Source: UBA1359 sp029570385 (GTDB lineage: Bacteria > Patescibacteriota > Patescibacteriia > Patescibacteriales > Patescibacteriaceae). Taken from it: 64,000 nucleotides of DNA. Position 1 is the stretch's first letter. Each line of letters starts with the position of its first letter. The notes under the pieces were generated by a model. The model saw only the letters and a program-made list of their open reading frames with translations. It ran no database searches and was not told the origin of the DNA. The stretch covers positions 1 through 64,000 of the forward strand of contig DAOPVX010000001.1 in the NCBI GenBank assembly GCA_035351315.1, written 5' to 3'. Below, piece by piece: positions 1-6,902 of this stretch. The translations under genes and the position numbers were made by a program.

Positions 1-904
1 GCTTTTTGGTGCAACGATAATAGTTGTGTCCTTTTTGCGTTTCGGAAGTTATGGCGCAACCGCACTCTCCGCAAACGAGCATATTTCTAAACGGATATTC
101 CTTTTGGCTCGGTTTTTTTGGTCGTGAACGATCCACCATAACTTTCTGGCACGCTTCAAAAAGTTTCTTTGCAATCATTGGCTCATGCTTTCCGTCGTAA
201 AGCTCGCCGTTGTATTTGAAAACGCCGTAATAGAACGAATTGGAAAGTATGCTTTGGATATTGGAGACGGAAAGCATATTTTTCTTGCGGCTCAACAAGC
301 CAGCAGAAGTTATCAACTTCCGCAAATCTTTCAGAGAATAATTTCCGGTTGCGTATAATTCAAAAATTTTGCGAACGAGGCGAAATCTTTCGGGGTCTTT
401 AGTGAGCGTGTGCGTTCGCAAGTCGTTCAAATATCCCAGCGGAGCGTAGCCGGGCAATTCGCCTCGGCGCAATTTTTGACGCAACCCTCTTTTGGTATTC
501 TCTGAAAGATTATCAACAAAGTATTTTGATTGCCCAAAAGCGATATTCAACATGAATTTGCCTTGCGGGGTCGGCTCAAACCAGAATGTCGGGGATTTTA
601 GCGCTTTTATTTTTCCGGTATCTATCAAGAAAATAATCCGTCCTCCATCTATGCTGTTTCTTGCTAATCTGTCGGGGTGCCACGCTAAAATCCCCTCGGC
701 CTCGCCGCTTTCCATTCGTTTGAGCATATCGTTGAAAATCGGTCTGCCCGGCTCTTTGGCGGTTTGTGATTCGCGGAAAGTCGCGGCGATCGGCAAATTT
801 TCCCGCAAGGCAAATTCTTTGAGTTCCGTTTCTTGCGCTTCCAACGACAAAACTTGCCTGTCGTCTTCGTCGGTTGATTTTCTAATGTATAAAAAATATT
901 TCAT
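1..904 (-). CDS. Serine site-specific recombinase (partial, C-terminus beyond the window)
   Basis: Reads leftward from an ATG at 904 and stays open to base 1, giving 301 residues. The N-terminus is a resolvase/invertase catalytic domain: YIRKST near residues 6-11 carries the likely nucleophilic serine, and DRLARN near residue 75 is the family's arginine motif. A recombinase domain follows (GELPGYAPLGY, about residues 153-163), and at the edge a zinc ribbon starts (CGECG, then YYRC). Large serine recombinases of this type integrate or excise elements, or invert DNA. It lies beside a 156-bp inverted-repeat cassette, so it may act on that island; this is inference. The missing end includes the rest of the zinc ribbon and any coiled coil. 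Confidence 0.9.
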   Translation of the reverse strand, partial: MKYFLYIRKSTDEDDRQVLSLEAQETELKEFALRENLPIAATFRESQTAKEPGRPIFNDMLKRMESGEAEGILAWHPDRLARNSIDGGRIIFLIDTGKIKALKSPTFWFEPTPQGKFMLNIAFGQSKYFVDNLSENTKRGLRQKLRRGELPGYAPLGYLNDLRTHTLTKDPERFRLVRKIFELYATGNYSLKDLRKLITSAGLLSRKKNMLSVSNIQSILSNSFYYGVFKYNGELYDGKHEPMIAKKLFEACQKVMVDRSRPKKPSQKEYPFRNMLVCGECGCAITSETQKGHNYYRCTKK

Positions 905-940
905 ATCGCTTTTGGGCTGTTAAAAATTATCGCTTTGCTT

Positions 941-1096
941 TCCGCCTTTGGCGGAATAAAAGGATTGGCTCGCAAACTTTCGTTTGCCCGTTGCTTCGCA
1001 ACGGTGAACCGCGTTTTGCTTTCGCAAAAGGTGGCGATTGAACCCAAAAAATCTTGGCAAATACTATACAATCTGCCTGCCGAGGCGCGAAGCGCC
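941..1096. repeat. Cluster of small perfect hairpins upstream of the recombinase
   Basis: The 555 bases between the recombinase start and the HTH gene hold no convincing gene. They hold a run of perfect short-loop hairpins: 941-955 (6-bp stem, TTT loop), 972-987 (6 bp, TTTC), 989-1003 (6 bp, TTC), 1014-1029 (6 bp, TTTC) and 1084-1096 (5 bp, GAA). The short open frames here are symmetric by-products of these palindromes. The recombinase promoter on the minus strand must also lie here; a TATACAAT-like stretch is present around 1065 but on the plus strand. Function unknown. Confidence 0.6.
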
Positions 1097-1122
1097 GAGG
1101 CAATAAACTCGCAACATACAAT

Positions 1123-1278
1123 TTGGCTCCGAACGCTGAACGAAATCCGAACTTTTTTTAGCGAAAATCCGGACGCTGAATTTTGAAAAAGATATGCGCT
1201 CGGGCGGGCAAAAAGGAAGGGGGTTGGGGGGAAGGAATTTTTGCCCGCCCTCGCTTTTCCGCCACCGCCGAATTTCGT
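1123..1278 (+). repeat. Left arm of 156-bp perfect inverted repeat
   Basis: Base 1123 pairs with 4881 and 1278 with 4726 with no mismatch over 156 bases, so the 3.4-kb methyltransferase/nuclease cassette is exactly enclosed by inverted copies. Inside the arm are two near-identical 12-mers 40 bases apart (1129-1140 CCGAACGCTGAA and 1169-1180 CCGGACGCTGAA) and a long G-rich hairpin (1202-1250). The match stops abruptly on both sides. Perfect identity implies recent duplication, ongoing inversion or gene conversion. Confidence 0.92.
1202..1250 (+). other. 13-bp hairpin with G-run loop inside the left repeat arm
   Basis: GGGCGGGCAAAAA (1202-1214) pairs with TTTTTGCCCGCCC (1238-1250). The 23-base loop is almost pure purine with G runs of 2, 5, 6 and 2, a pattern that could form a two-tetrad G-quadruplex. 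The mirror copy lies in the right arm at about 4754-4802. Read on the minus strand here (and plus strand at the right copy) the stem does not end in a clean U tract, so it is not a standard terminator. Confidence 0.6.
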
Positions 1279-1295
1279 ATTTCGCTTTGCGAAAT
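1279..1295. repeat. Hairpin abutting the inner edge of the left repeat arm
   Basis: ATTTCGC, TTT loop, GCGAAAT: 7-bp perfect stem that begins at the first base after the repeat arm ends at 1278. A different hairpin (GCCAGC, TTC, GCTGGC; 4711-4725) ends at the base before the right arm begins at 4726. The two hairpins differ in sequence but occupy equivalent places. Confidence 0.7.
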
Positions 1296-1424
1296 GCGCC
1301 GCCAAAGAAGATGTTGCCCTTGCCCCAGCCCTCCCGTGCGCGGGCAACGACAAGGAACTCCCTAATTTCGTTTGACTAAAAGCCAAAAATTTCATATACT
1401 AAATAACGATAAGTAATGATTTTG

Positions 1425-1442
1425 ATGATATATAACTATCAT
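1425..1442 (+). promoter_or_regulatory. Putative operator of the HTH gene
   Basis: ATGATA, six bases, TATCAT: a dyad centred about 26 bases before the ATG at 1460. TATA-rich bases in and just after it could serve as -10 elements (TATACG at 1451-1456). Controller proteins of restriction-modification systems commonly bind such dyads to control their own operon; binding here is inferred from position and symmetry only. Confidence 0.4.
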
Positions 1443-1459
1443 AGTAAAACTATACGAAT

Positions 1460-1669
1460 ATGTCAAACGAAAAATCCACAATTGGCGAGAATATAAAAAA
1501 ATACCGAAATAAACTTGGCATTTCTCAGGATCAGCTTTCAAAAAAGGCAGATTTAGCTTTTCATACGATTGCTAAAATTGAAGCTGGCTCTACTCCCAAT
1601 CCTACCATTGATACAGTTAAAAAAATCGCGGACGCACTCGGTGTATCGCTTGATGATTTAATGAAGTAA
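1460..1669 (+). CDS. XRE-family HTH regulator, probable RM controller protein
   Basis: A 69-residue protein made only of a Cro/CI-type helix-turn-helix: ISQDQLSKKA is helices 1-2 and FHTIAKIEAG the recognition region, ending in GVSLDDLM, the usual close of the HTH_3 fold. The size fits restriction-modification controller proteins. The stop is four bases before the methyltransferase start, so the two are in one transcript. A dyad upstream (1425-1442) may be its operator. Role as controller is inference from size and neighbours. Confidence 0.8.
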   Translation: MSNEKSTIGENIKKYRNKLGISQDQLSKKADLAFHTIAKIEAGSTPNPTIDTVKKIADALGVSLDDLMK

Positions 1670-1673
1670 AAAT

Positions 1674-2813
1674 ATGAAAAAAAAATCTTCTAATAAAAAT
1701 TTACATAGTGCAAGCAAAGCCAAACAAGACGAGTTTTACACTCAATTGAATGACATTGCTAATGAATTAAGACACTATCGTGATCAACTAGAAGGAAAAG
1801 TCATTCTCTGTAATTGTGACGATCCGTTCGAAAGTAATTTTTTCAAATATTTTGCAGCGAACTTTAATGCTCTCAAAATAAAAAAACTTATTGCAACAAG
1901 TTATGTAAAAAGTCCGATAGTTGGGGGGCAATTGCCACTTTTTGAAATAGAAGGTCTTAAACCTGATGGTAAAGAGCCTTATGTTGTAGAAATAAATGAA
2001 GTACCTGATCTTAATAAGGATGGTGCTGTTTCTCTGGATGATGTCGAACAGCTTTTAAAACATAATAAGAATGTTTCTAGACCATTAAAGGGAGATACTG
2101 AATATAATGCTGGAGATTTCAGAAGTAAAGAGTGTGTAGAGCTTTTAAAGCAAGCCGATATGGTGGTTACAAATCCACCTTTTTCTCTTTTTCGCGAATT
2201 TGTAGATCTTTTAGTAGAAAACGATAAAGATTTCGTGATTATTGGTAATATTAATGCTATTACCTATAAAGAAATTTTTAGACTAATTAAGAAAAATAAA
2301 ATGTGGTTAGGTTGTAGTCATAGAAATAGAGGTATTGGTATGTTTTTCAATATTCCACAAAGCGTTAATACTGATTTTGCGACAAGGATAAAAGATGGAA
2401 AGATTTTCATTGGAGGCGCGGTTTGGTTTACAACCCTTGATACTCCAATCAACCATGAACCAATGACTTTATATAAAAAATATACACCCGACGAGTATCC
2501 TAAATATAATAATTTTAATGGAATTGAGGTAAACAGAACAAAAAATATTCCAGTAGATTACGATGGTTTTATGGGTGTACCAATCACTTTCCTAAATAGT
2601 GGATATAATCCAGATCAATTTGAAATAGTTGGACAAGGAAGACAAGATTTATGTGAAGGCATGACTTGTATGTCAAAAAAATTTGTAGAAGATTATTATA
2701 AAGGTGGTGGTACCGGCTTATATAAAGAGGGAAATCCCTTACTTGGTTATTATGATAAAAGCGGAAAAGCGGTTATACCATACATGAGAATTATTATTAA
2801 AAAAAAGAAATAG
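1674..2813 (+). CDS. EcoRI-type adenine-specific DNA methyltransferase
   Basis: 379 residues. The NPPF motif at 167-170 is the catalytic motif IV of N6-adenine methyltransferases, and the surrounding VVTNPPFSLFREF and GNINAITYKE segments match the EcoRI methylase family as I know it. Residues 112-123 read DLNKDGAVSLDD, a calcium-loop-like (dockerin/EF-hand) motif within an inserted segment. It would protect host DNA by methylating adenine in a specific site using S-adenosylmethionine. One base separates it from the next gene, so M and the two nuclease-like genes form one operon behind the controller. Recognition site unknown. Confidence 0.85.
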   Translation: MKKKSSNKNLHSASKAKQDEFYTQLNDIANELRHYRDQLEGKVILCNCDDPFESNFFKYFAANFNALKIKKLIATSYVKSPIVGGQLPLFEIEGLKPDGKEPYVVEINEVPDLNKDGAVSLDDVEQLLKHNKNVSRPLKGDTEYNAGDFRSKECVELLKQADMVVTNPPFSLFREFVDLLVENDKDFVIIGNINAITYKEIFRLIKKNKMWLGCSHRNRGIGMFFNIPQSVNTDFATRIKDGKIFIGGAVWFTTLDTPINHEPMTLYKKYTPDEYPKYNNFNGIEVNRTKNIPVDYDGFMGVPITFLNSGYNPDQFEIVGQGRQDLCEGMTCMSKKFVEDYYKGGGTGLYKEGNPLLGYYDKSGKAVIPYMRIIIKKKK

Positions 2814-2814
2814 T

Positions 2815-3942
2815 ATGAAAATTAAATTACAAAACATTAAAGTACGAGAAGTGGTTAATGGCTACAGAGATAGCGGCGAAAACGGTGTTGTTGGTTATGG
2901 TGGAAAATTAAACATTCGTCCTGTTTTTCAGCGCGAATTTATTTATGGTGAAAAGGAAAGAGACGCCGTAATTAAAACTTTACGACAAGGATTTCCTCTT
3001 AATACAATGTACTGGTCTATCGATCCAGACGGCAACTACGAACTCATGGATGGACAACAGCGCACAATTTCTGTTTGCCAATATGTAACAGAGATTATTC
3101 CTATTCGTTTTAACGATGGGAATGAACTTGCGTTTACCAGTCTAACCACCGATCAACAAAATCAAATTCTAGACTATGAATTATCAATTTATGTGTGTGA
3201 GGGGACGCCAAGCGAAAAACTAGCTTGGTTTAGGACTATCAATATTGCCGGCAAACCCCTAACAGATCAAGAGCTGTTAAACGCAATGCATACCGGTTCG
3301 TGGCTTACTGATGCAAAAAGATGGTTTTCAAAGTCTTCTGCTCCTGCAATACAGGATGGTCGTGACAAATTGGTGACTGGTACGCCCATAAGACAGGATA
3401 TTTTAGAAACTGCTCTTAAGTGGATATCGAATGGAAACATTGAAGATTATATGAATCATCACAAAGATGATGATAATGCTCAAGAATTATGGCAATACTG
3501 GCAGGCAGTATTTGATTGGGTAAATCGGGTATTTCCAAATCAGAATAGCGCACGAGCAAAATTAATGAAAGGGCTTGAGTGGGGTAAATTTTATAACGAA
3601 CATAAAGACGACAGGTTAAACGCACAAGATTTAGAAAAACAAATAGTGGACTTGATAAATGATGATGAAGTTGAAAATAAGAAGGGTATCTACGAGTATT
3701 TATTGACGGGCAACGAGCGTACATTAAGTTTACGCGAATTTGACGAAAAAATAAAAATTAAAAAATACGAGGAGCAAAAAGGAATATGTACGGCAAAAAA
3801 AGCGGTTTGCGGAAACGCGCATTTTGAATATGACGAAATGGAGGCTGATCATATTGTTCCTTGGAGCAAGGGAGGAAAAACGATATACGAAAATTGTCAA
3901 ATGTTATGTAAGCAAGACAATCGAATTAAGTCCGGTAAATAA
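2815..3942 (+). CDS. DUF262-HNH protein, probable restriction or defence nuclease
   Basis: 375 residues. The N-terminal half is a DUF262 (GmrS/ParB-like) domain with DGQQR at 79-83, the family's nucleotide-binding signature, preceded by FQREFIYG. The C-terminus carries an HNH nuclease: DHIVPWSKGG with a downstream N and CK..NR segment (about 335-375). GmrSD proteins with this architecture cleave modified DNA in an NTP-dependent way; DUF262-HNH proteins also occur as partners in other defence modules. The cysteine that usually precedes NR is aspartate here (KQDNR), so metal binding in the HNH may be altered. It sits between methyltransferase and the next nuclease. Confidence 0.75.
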   Translation: MKIKLQNIKVREVVNGYRDSGENGVVGYGGKLNIRPVFQREFIYGEKERDAVIKTLRQGFPLNTMYWSIDPDGNYELMDGQQRTISVCQYVTEIIPIRFNDGNELAFTSLTTDQQNQILDYELSIYVCEGTPSEKLAWFRTINIAGKPLTDQELLNAMHTGSWLTDAKRWFSKSSAPAIQDGRDKLVTGTPIRQDILETALKWISNGNIEDYMNHHKDDDNAQELWQYWQAVFDWVNRVFPNQNSARAKLMKGLEWGKFYNEHKDDRLNAQDLEKQIVDLINDDEVENKKGIYEYLLTGNERTLSLREFDEKIKIKKYEEQKGICTAKKAVCGNAHFEYDEMEADHIVPWSKGGKTIYENCQMLCKQDNRIKSGK

Positions 3943-3944
3943 AT

Positions 3945-4703
3945 ATGAACTCATTTAAAGACATCGCTTATACAATTTTGAAGGAAACGGGCAAACCGCT
4001 TCATAGCAAGGAAATTACAAAAATTGCACTTGATCGTGGCTGGCTTAAAACTGCCGGAAAAACGCCGGAAGCGACAATGAACGCCCAGCTTGTTGTTGAT
4101 ATAAATTCAAAAAAAGAAAAATCTCGTTTTGTAAAAACCGCGCCGTCCACTTTTGGACTTAATGAAAGTTTTGTCGCCGCTCCACCAGTAGAAGTCAAAA
4201 AAGCAGAAAAAATTTGGAAAATATCAAAAGATGTTTCTACCAAACAAAAAGGAGACATCGCCGAAGCGAGAATCGCCGAACTGATTACGCTTTATGGTGA
4301 TACAACCCTTTCTTGCTATAAGCCGATTTCTGATGATGAAGGGATCGATTTGATTGTGAAAGAAAAAGGCAGTTTGAAAACAATGTATGTTCAGATTAAA
4401 AGTCGCTTCGGCGATAATCCTGACGAGATTTTTACTGCCACGACAAAAGCCGCCGGTATAGTTGATAATTACTCAATGGCGGTTGTTTTCTGCTATTTTG
4501 ATACGGAAGAAGGCGACATTTGGGATTATTTGTGGTTTGTGCCGGCTCCGGATTTGATAAAGCACGCCAACAAGCTGGACGGCGGAAAAATATTTGGTTT
4601 TGTCGCCGGACGCAAGAAAAAAGAGTCAAACAAATGGGACAATTATTTGATTGATAAAAGAGATTTGGCAAATCAAATAATTGCTCAAATGAAAAGAATT
4701 TAG
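3945..4703 (+). CDS. HARE-HTH plus Mrr-like PD-(D/E)xK nuclease
   Basis: 252 residues. Residues 1-72 form a HARE-HTH winged helix (FKDIAYTIL, HSKEITKIAL, STFGL), a domain often placed on restriction enzymes and thought to read DNA modification. Residues 103-200 contain a restriction-endonuclease-like core: E107, then GIDLIV with D135 and VQIKSR with Q150 and K152, i.e. a D...QxK catalytic pattern. It starts three bases after the previous stop. Most likely the cognate endonuclease of the EcoRI-like methylase; the division of labour with the DUF262-HNH protein is not decidable from sequence. Confidence 0.75.
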   Translation: MNSFKDIAYTILKETGKPLHSKEITKIALDRGWLKTAGKTPEATMNAQLVVDINSKKEKSRFVKTAPSTFGLNESFVAAPPVEVKKAEKIWKISKDVSTKQKGDIAEARIAELITLYGDTTLSCYKPISDDEGIDLIVKEKGSLKTMYVQIKSRFGDNPDEIFTATTKAAGIVDNYSMAVVFCYFDTEEGDIWDYLWFVPAPDLIKHANKLDGGKIFGFVAGRKKKESNKWDNYLIDKRDLANQIIAQMKRI

Positions 4704-4710
4704 GCGGCGC

Positions 4711-4725
4711 GCCAGCTTCGCTGGC
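4711..4725. repeat. Hairpin abutting the inner edge of the right repeat arm
   Basis: GCCAGC, TTC loop, GCTGGC, 6-bp stem. It lies just after the stop at 4701-4703 and ends exactly where the 156-bp right arm begins. Counterpart of the hairpin at 1279-1295. Confidence 0.65.
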
Positions 4726-4881
4726 ACGAAATTCGGCGGTGGCGGAAAAGCGAGGGCGGGCAAAAATTCCTTCCCCCCAACCCCCTTCCTTTTTGCCCGC
4801 CCGAGCGCATATCTTTTTCAAAATTCAGCGTCCGGATTTTCGCTAAAAAAAGTTCGGATTTCGTTCAGCGTTCGGAGCCAA
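4726..4881 (-). repeat. Right arm of 156-bp perfect inverted repeat
   Basis: Exact reverse complement of 1123-1278. Its outer end reads TTCGGAGCCAA; its inner end touches the hairpin 4711-4725. Includes the mirror of the G-rich hairpin. Together the arms delimit a unit of about 3.76 kb carrying controller, methyltransferase and two nuclease-like genes. Confidence 0.92.
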
Positions 4882-4939
4882 TACGATTTTGGTGTTTAAG
4901 ACCGACACACGTCCGGTTTCTTCAAAATTAGTGTTTTGA

Positions 4940-4971
4940 GCAAAAAGCATCCCTAAAGGGATGTTTTTTGC
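4940..4971 (+). terminator. Rho-independent terminator
   Basis: CATCCC, TAAA loop, GGGATG followed by six T; the outer A and T runs extend the stem. It lies 59 bases past the right arm and would end any transcript leaving the cassette. The bases 4882-5087 hold no other feature I can support. Confidence 0.75.
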
Positions 4972-5087
4972 TTTGATTCTTAGCTAAAAAATAAAGATAA
5001 AGTTAACATAACTTGTTTTAAATTATATATCAGAAGATTCTTCCAGGTTTTGGCTCCTGAATTTTAGAAAATATACCAAGTTTATCG

Positions 5088-5591
5088 TTGAGTGCCCCAA
5101 CTATAAGTGGGTTTTTTGATCGTTCTACTAATGGTGACGCGAAATGGGTGGTTACTGGGAAAACTGATAATGGCCTGTTAAGAAGAAAATGGTGGGATGC
5201 TCAGTGTAAAAAGCGCGGTTTTAAAATAGAGCCTGGTTGTTATACAAGGATTGCAGTTGCTGTTCACCCCACAAAAACATACATGTCAGATATGTGGAAA
5301 AGCATTAATTATAGATAGATTGAATGCCACAAGTATTTGTCTGTTTGGAATGGTTATGATAATTTGATAGATAAATATATTGATATCTGTATTCGCCGAT
5401 TTCGTTATACTGGATCATTGCTCGGTTATTTGTATAGAACACTGGAATATACTGGAAGAGGATTGGTTCCGCTAAAGAGGTTTTCGTTAGATGATGTTTC
5501 GATCTCTACAAATAAGAGGGTTGTTAATAATTACAAATTTTTTAAACAAGCAAAAATAAAAGCCCGGAATGATTTTTCATCGGGCTTATAG
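5088..5591 (+). pseudogene. Decayed restriction endonuclease, likely Alw26I/Eco31I type
   Basis: Two fragments remain in different frames. 5088-5318 encodes a segment with KWVVTGKTDNG and HPTKT; 5337-5591 encodes a further piece. At the A run around 5274-5278 a +1 shift changes the written HPTKTYMSDMW into HPTK-KHTCQICGK, restoring a zinc-type CxxCGK motif. This pattern (KWVVTGK..., then HPT..HxCQxCGK) is what I recall of the Alw26I/Eco31I/Esp3I endonuclease family, but no search was possible. No methyltransferase partner is visible, so this is a remnant. The 5' part is missing as well. Its neighbourhood suggests repeated turnover of restriction genes in this island. Confidence 0.5.
5560..5587. 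terminator. Bidirectional terminator between convergent genes
   Basis: AAGCCCG (5560-5566) pairs with CGGGCTT (5581-5587), with an inner ATGA/TCAT extension, and is followed by seven T at 5592-5598 on the plus strand; an A-rich run precedes it, serving the minus strand. It separates the decayed restriction gene from the DUF218 gene. Confidence 0.75.
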
Positions 5592-5607
5592 TTTTTTTGT
5601 TGGGGGG

Positions 5608-6114
5608 TTAGGCTTGACGAGCTTTTTGCCGGAAATACATTTCCGGCCACTTCAAGCCCAAACCCCAGCAGATAGCGACGGCTATGCCGATCACTTCTAC
5701 TATATATTTTTTGACAGTTTTTCGGCCGAGGGCTGACACGAATTTGATTTTTTTGCCAGCCAAGTCCCAGATGACCATTGTGCGGAGGGCGTGATAGTCG
5801 GAGGATATCACGAAAAAGTTATTGTCTTTGCCGACCATTTGAATAACTTTTTCGCAGTTATCAATGGTGGTTAGACTTTCGCCTTCCTCTTCAATATCTA
5901 TATTGACTATTTCCTCTCTAATGCGTTGAGCCATCGCCGCAGCGATGGTTACGCCTTGTTGTTCAGGAGAGAATAGACCTCCCGAACAAATAATTCGATC
6001 AAACGGTTGGTCCGATCGAATTAGCTCTATTGCCTTACGGCAACGAGCTTCGGCATCATAACTAAGATTCCAACCTTGGTTTTGATGCCCGTGGACCACT
6101 AAAATGTTGGCCAT
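5608..6114 (-). CDS. DUF218/YdcF-like protein with C-terminal membrane segment
   Basis: 168 residues with the DUF218 layout: a short beta strand ILVVHGH at the start, CSGG at about 44-47, and SDYHALR at about 104-110, the conserved motif of the SanA/YdcF/ElyC group. The C-terminal 35 residues hold a hydrophobic helix (VEVIGIAVAICWGLGL). Family members act in envelope or vancomycin-related functions in other bacteria; the substrate is unknown. A clear Shine-Dalgarno GGGAGG lies nine bases before the ATG on the minus strand, which is uncommon in this window and may mark it as part of the acquired island. Confidence 0.75.
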   Translation of the reverse strand: MANILVVHGHQNQGWNLSYDAEARCRKAIELIRSDQPFDRIICSGGLFSPEQQGVTIAAAMAQRIREEIVNIDIEEEGESLTTIDNCEKVIQMVGKDNNFFVISSDYHALRTMVIWDLAGKKIKFVSALGRKTVKKYIVEVIGIAVAICWGLGLKWPEMYFRQKARQA

Positions 6115-6433
6115 AATAGCCTCCCTGTTTGTATTTTTAGGTGCGATTGTTTTTTATAGCATTTATGACAGAATTTGTCAATATATCTAATAATACGTTT
6201 TATTTTACCCCAAATTTTAATCTCTCTCTCTTTTTATAGGCCCCCCTTTTATCTTTAAAAGTCCGTCCGACTCCCGTTATTTTATCTTTAGAAAAATCTT
6301 TAAAACCCCCTATAAGTCGCTAGTTGGTGGGTTCAAGACCGATTCGCGGAGCCAAGATGTATGTTTTGAGTGACCGAGTTGCGTCGAGAATCATATATTA
6401 AATCGAAAGACGTTTATTTATTAAGACGTCTTT
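6115..6433. other. Intergenic stretch without a gene
   Basis: Holds the DUF218 leader at its left end, T-rich and C-run low-complexity sequence with two copies of TTTTATCTTTA (about 6246 and 6280), a possible tRNA 3'-end remnant (6327-6354) and a terminator (6406-6436). No open frame with recognisable content. Confidence 0.6.
6327..6354 (+). other. Possible tRNA 3'-end remnant (T arm, acceptor, CCA)
   Basis: GTGGG-TTCAAGA-CCGAT can fold as a T arm with four of five pairs, and is followed by seven bases, a discriminator G and CCA. The loop keeps T54-T55-C56-R57-A58. No D arm, anticodon arm or matching 5' acceptor strand lies upstream, so it is not a working tRNA. A terminator follows at 6406. 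Integrative elements often leave such 3' fragments as attachment sites. Chance resemblance is a real alternative. Confidence 0.25.
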
Positions 6434-6436
6434 TTG
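6406..6436 (+). terminator. Rho-independent terminator
   Basis: AAAGACG (6406-6412) pairs with CGTCTTT (6427-6433) around a 14-base loop, ending in five T. It follows the tRNA-like fragment with no gene between, which fits the end of a lost RNA gene or of the island. Confidence 0.65.
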
Positions 6437-6872
6437 TTTTACTTTTTGCCAAAATTAGAATATAGTGAAGAAGAATTACCCATTGCATTTTTAATAGGAA
6501 TTTATGATGATTTAGATGGTGTTTTTAGTTTTGAACTATTTAAAAAACTAAACAGTTTTATTAAAATAATAAATATAAGGCAATTACAACAAGTAGATGA
6601 TTGGGTAAAACAATATAAAATTGGGTTTTCCCCTACACGAAATTCTTGCTCGTCTCATGGAGGAAGTAGGAGAGTTAGTTAGAGCAGTAAATCATATTTA
6701 TGGACCCAAACAGAAAAAATCAGAAGAAGAAAAACGGGAATTGTCAGATGAATTAGGAGATATTATTTTTATAGTAATTTGTCTGGCAAACTCTTTAAGT
6801 ATTGATTTAAATGAGTCATTTAGGGGAGTTATGAAAAAATGTTATAGTGGGGACGGAAATAGATATGAATAA
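6434..6872 (+). pseudogene. MazG-like nucleotide pyrophosphohydrolase, frameshifted
   Basis: The first frame ends in NIRQLQQVDDWVKQYKIG, the usual start of short MazG-like proteins; at about 6620-6627 the match moves to the +1 frame as FPLHEILARLMEEVGELVRAVN and continues with the EExxE and ELGDIIF metal-binding motifs to 6872. One extra base, or loss of two, in the GGGTTTT stretch explains it. The 45 residues before NIRQLQQ are not MazG-like and may belong to something else. Intact enzymes hydrolyse nucleoside triphosphates. Could be a sequencing error rather than decay. Confidence 0.7.
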
Positions 6873-6902
6873 AGTAATTTATAAATAAATTAACATAAAT
6901 TT

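Noticed and set aside
1183..1365. Open frame beginning MKKICARAGKKEGG, repeated from 4821 on the minus strand
   Set aside because: Both are readings of the two 156-bp repeat arms and start at TTG; they then run into unrelated sequence. Low complexity with no domain, so explained by the repeat.
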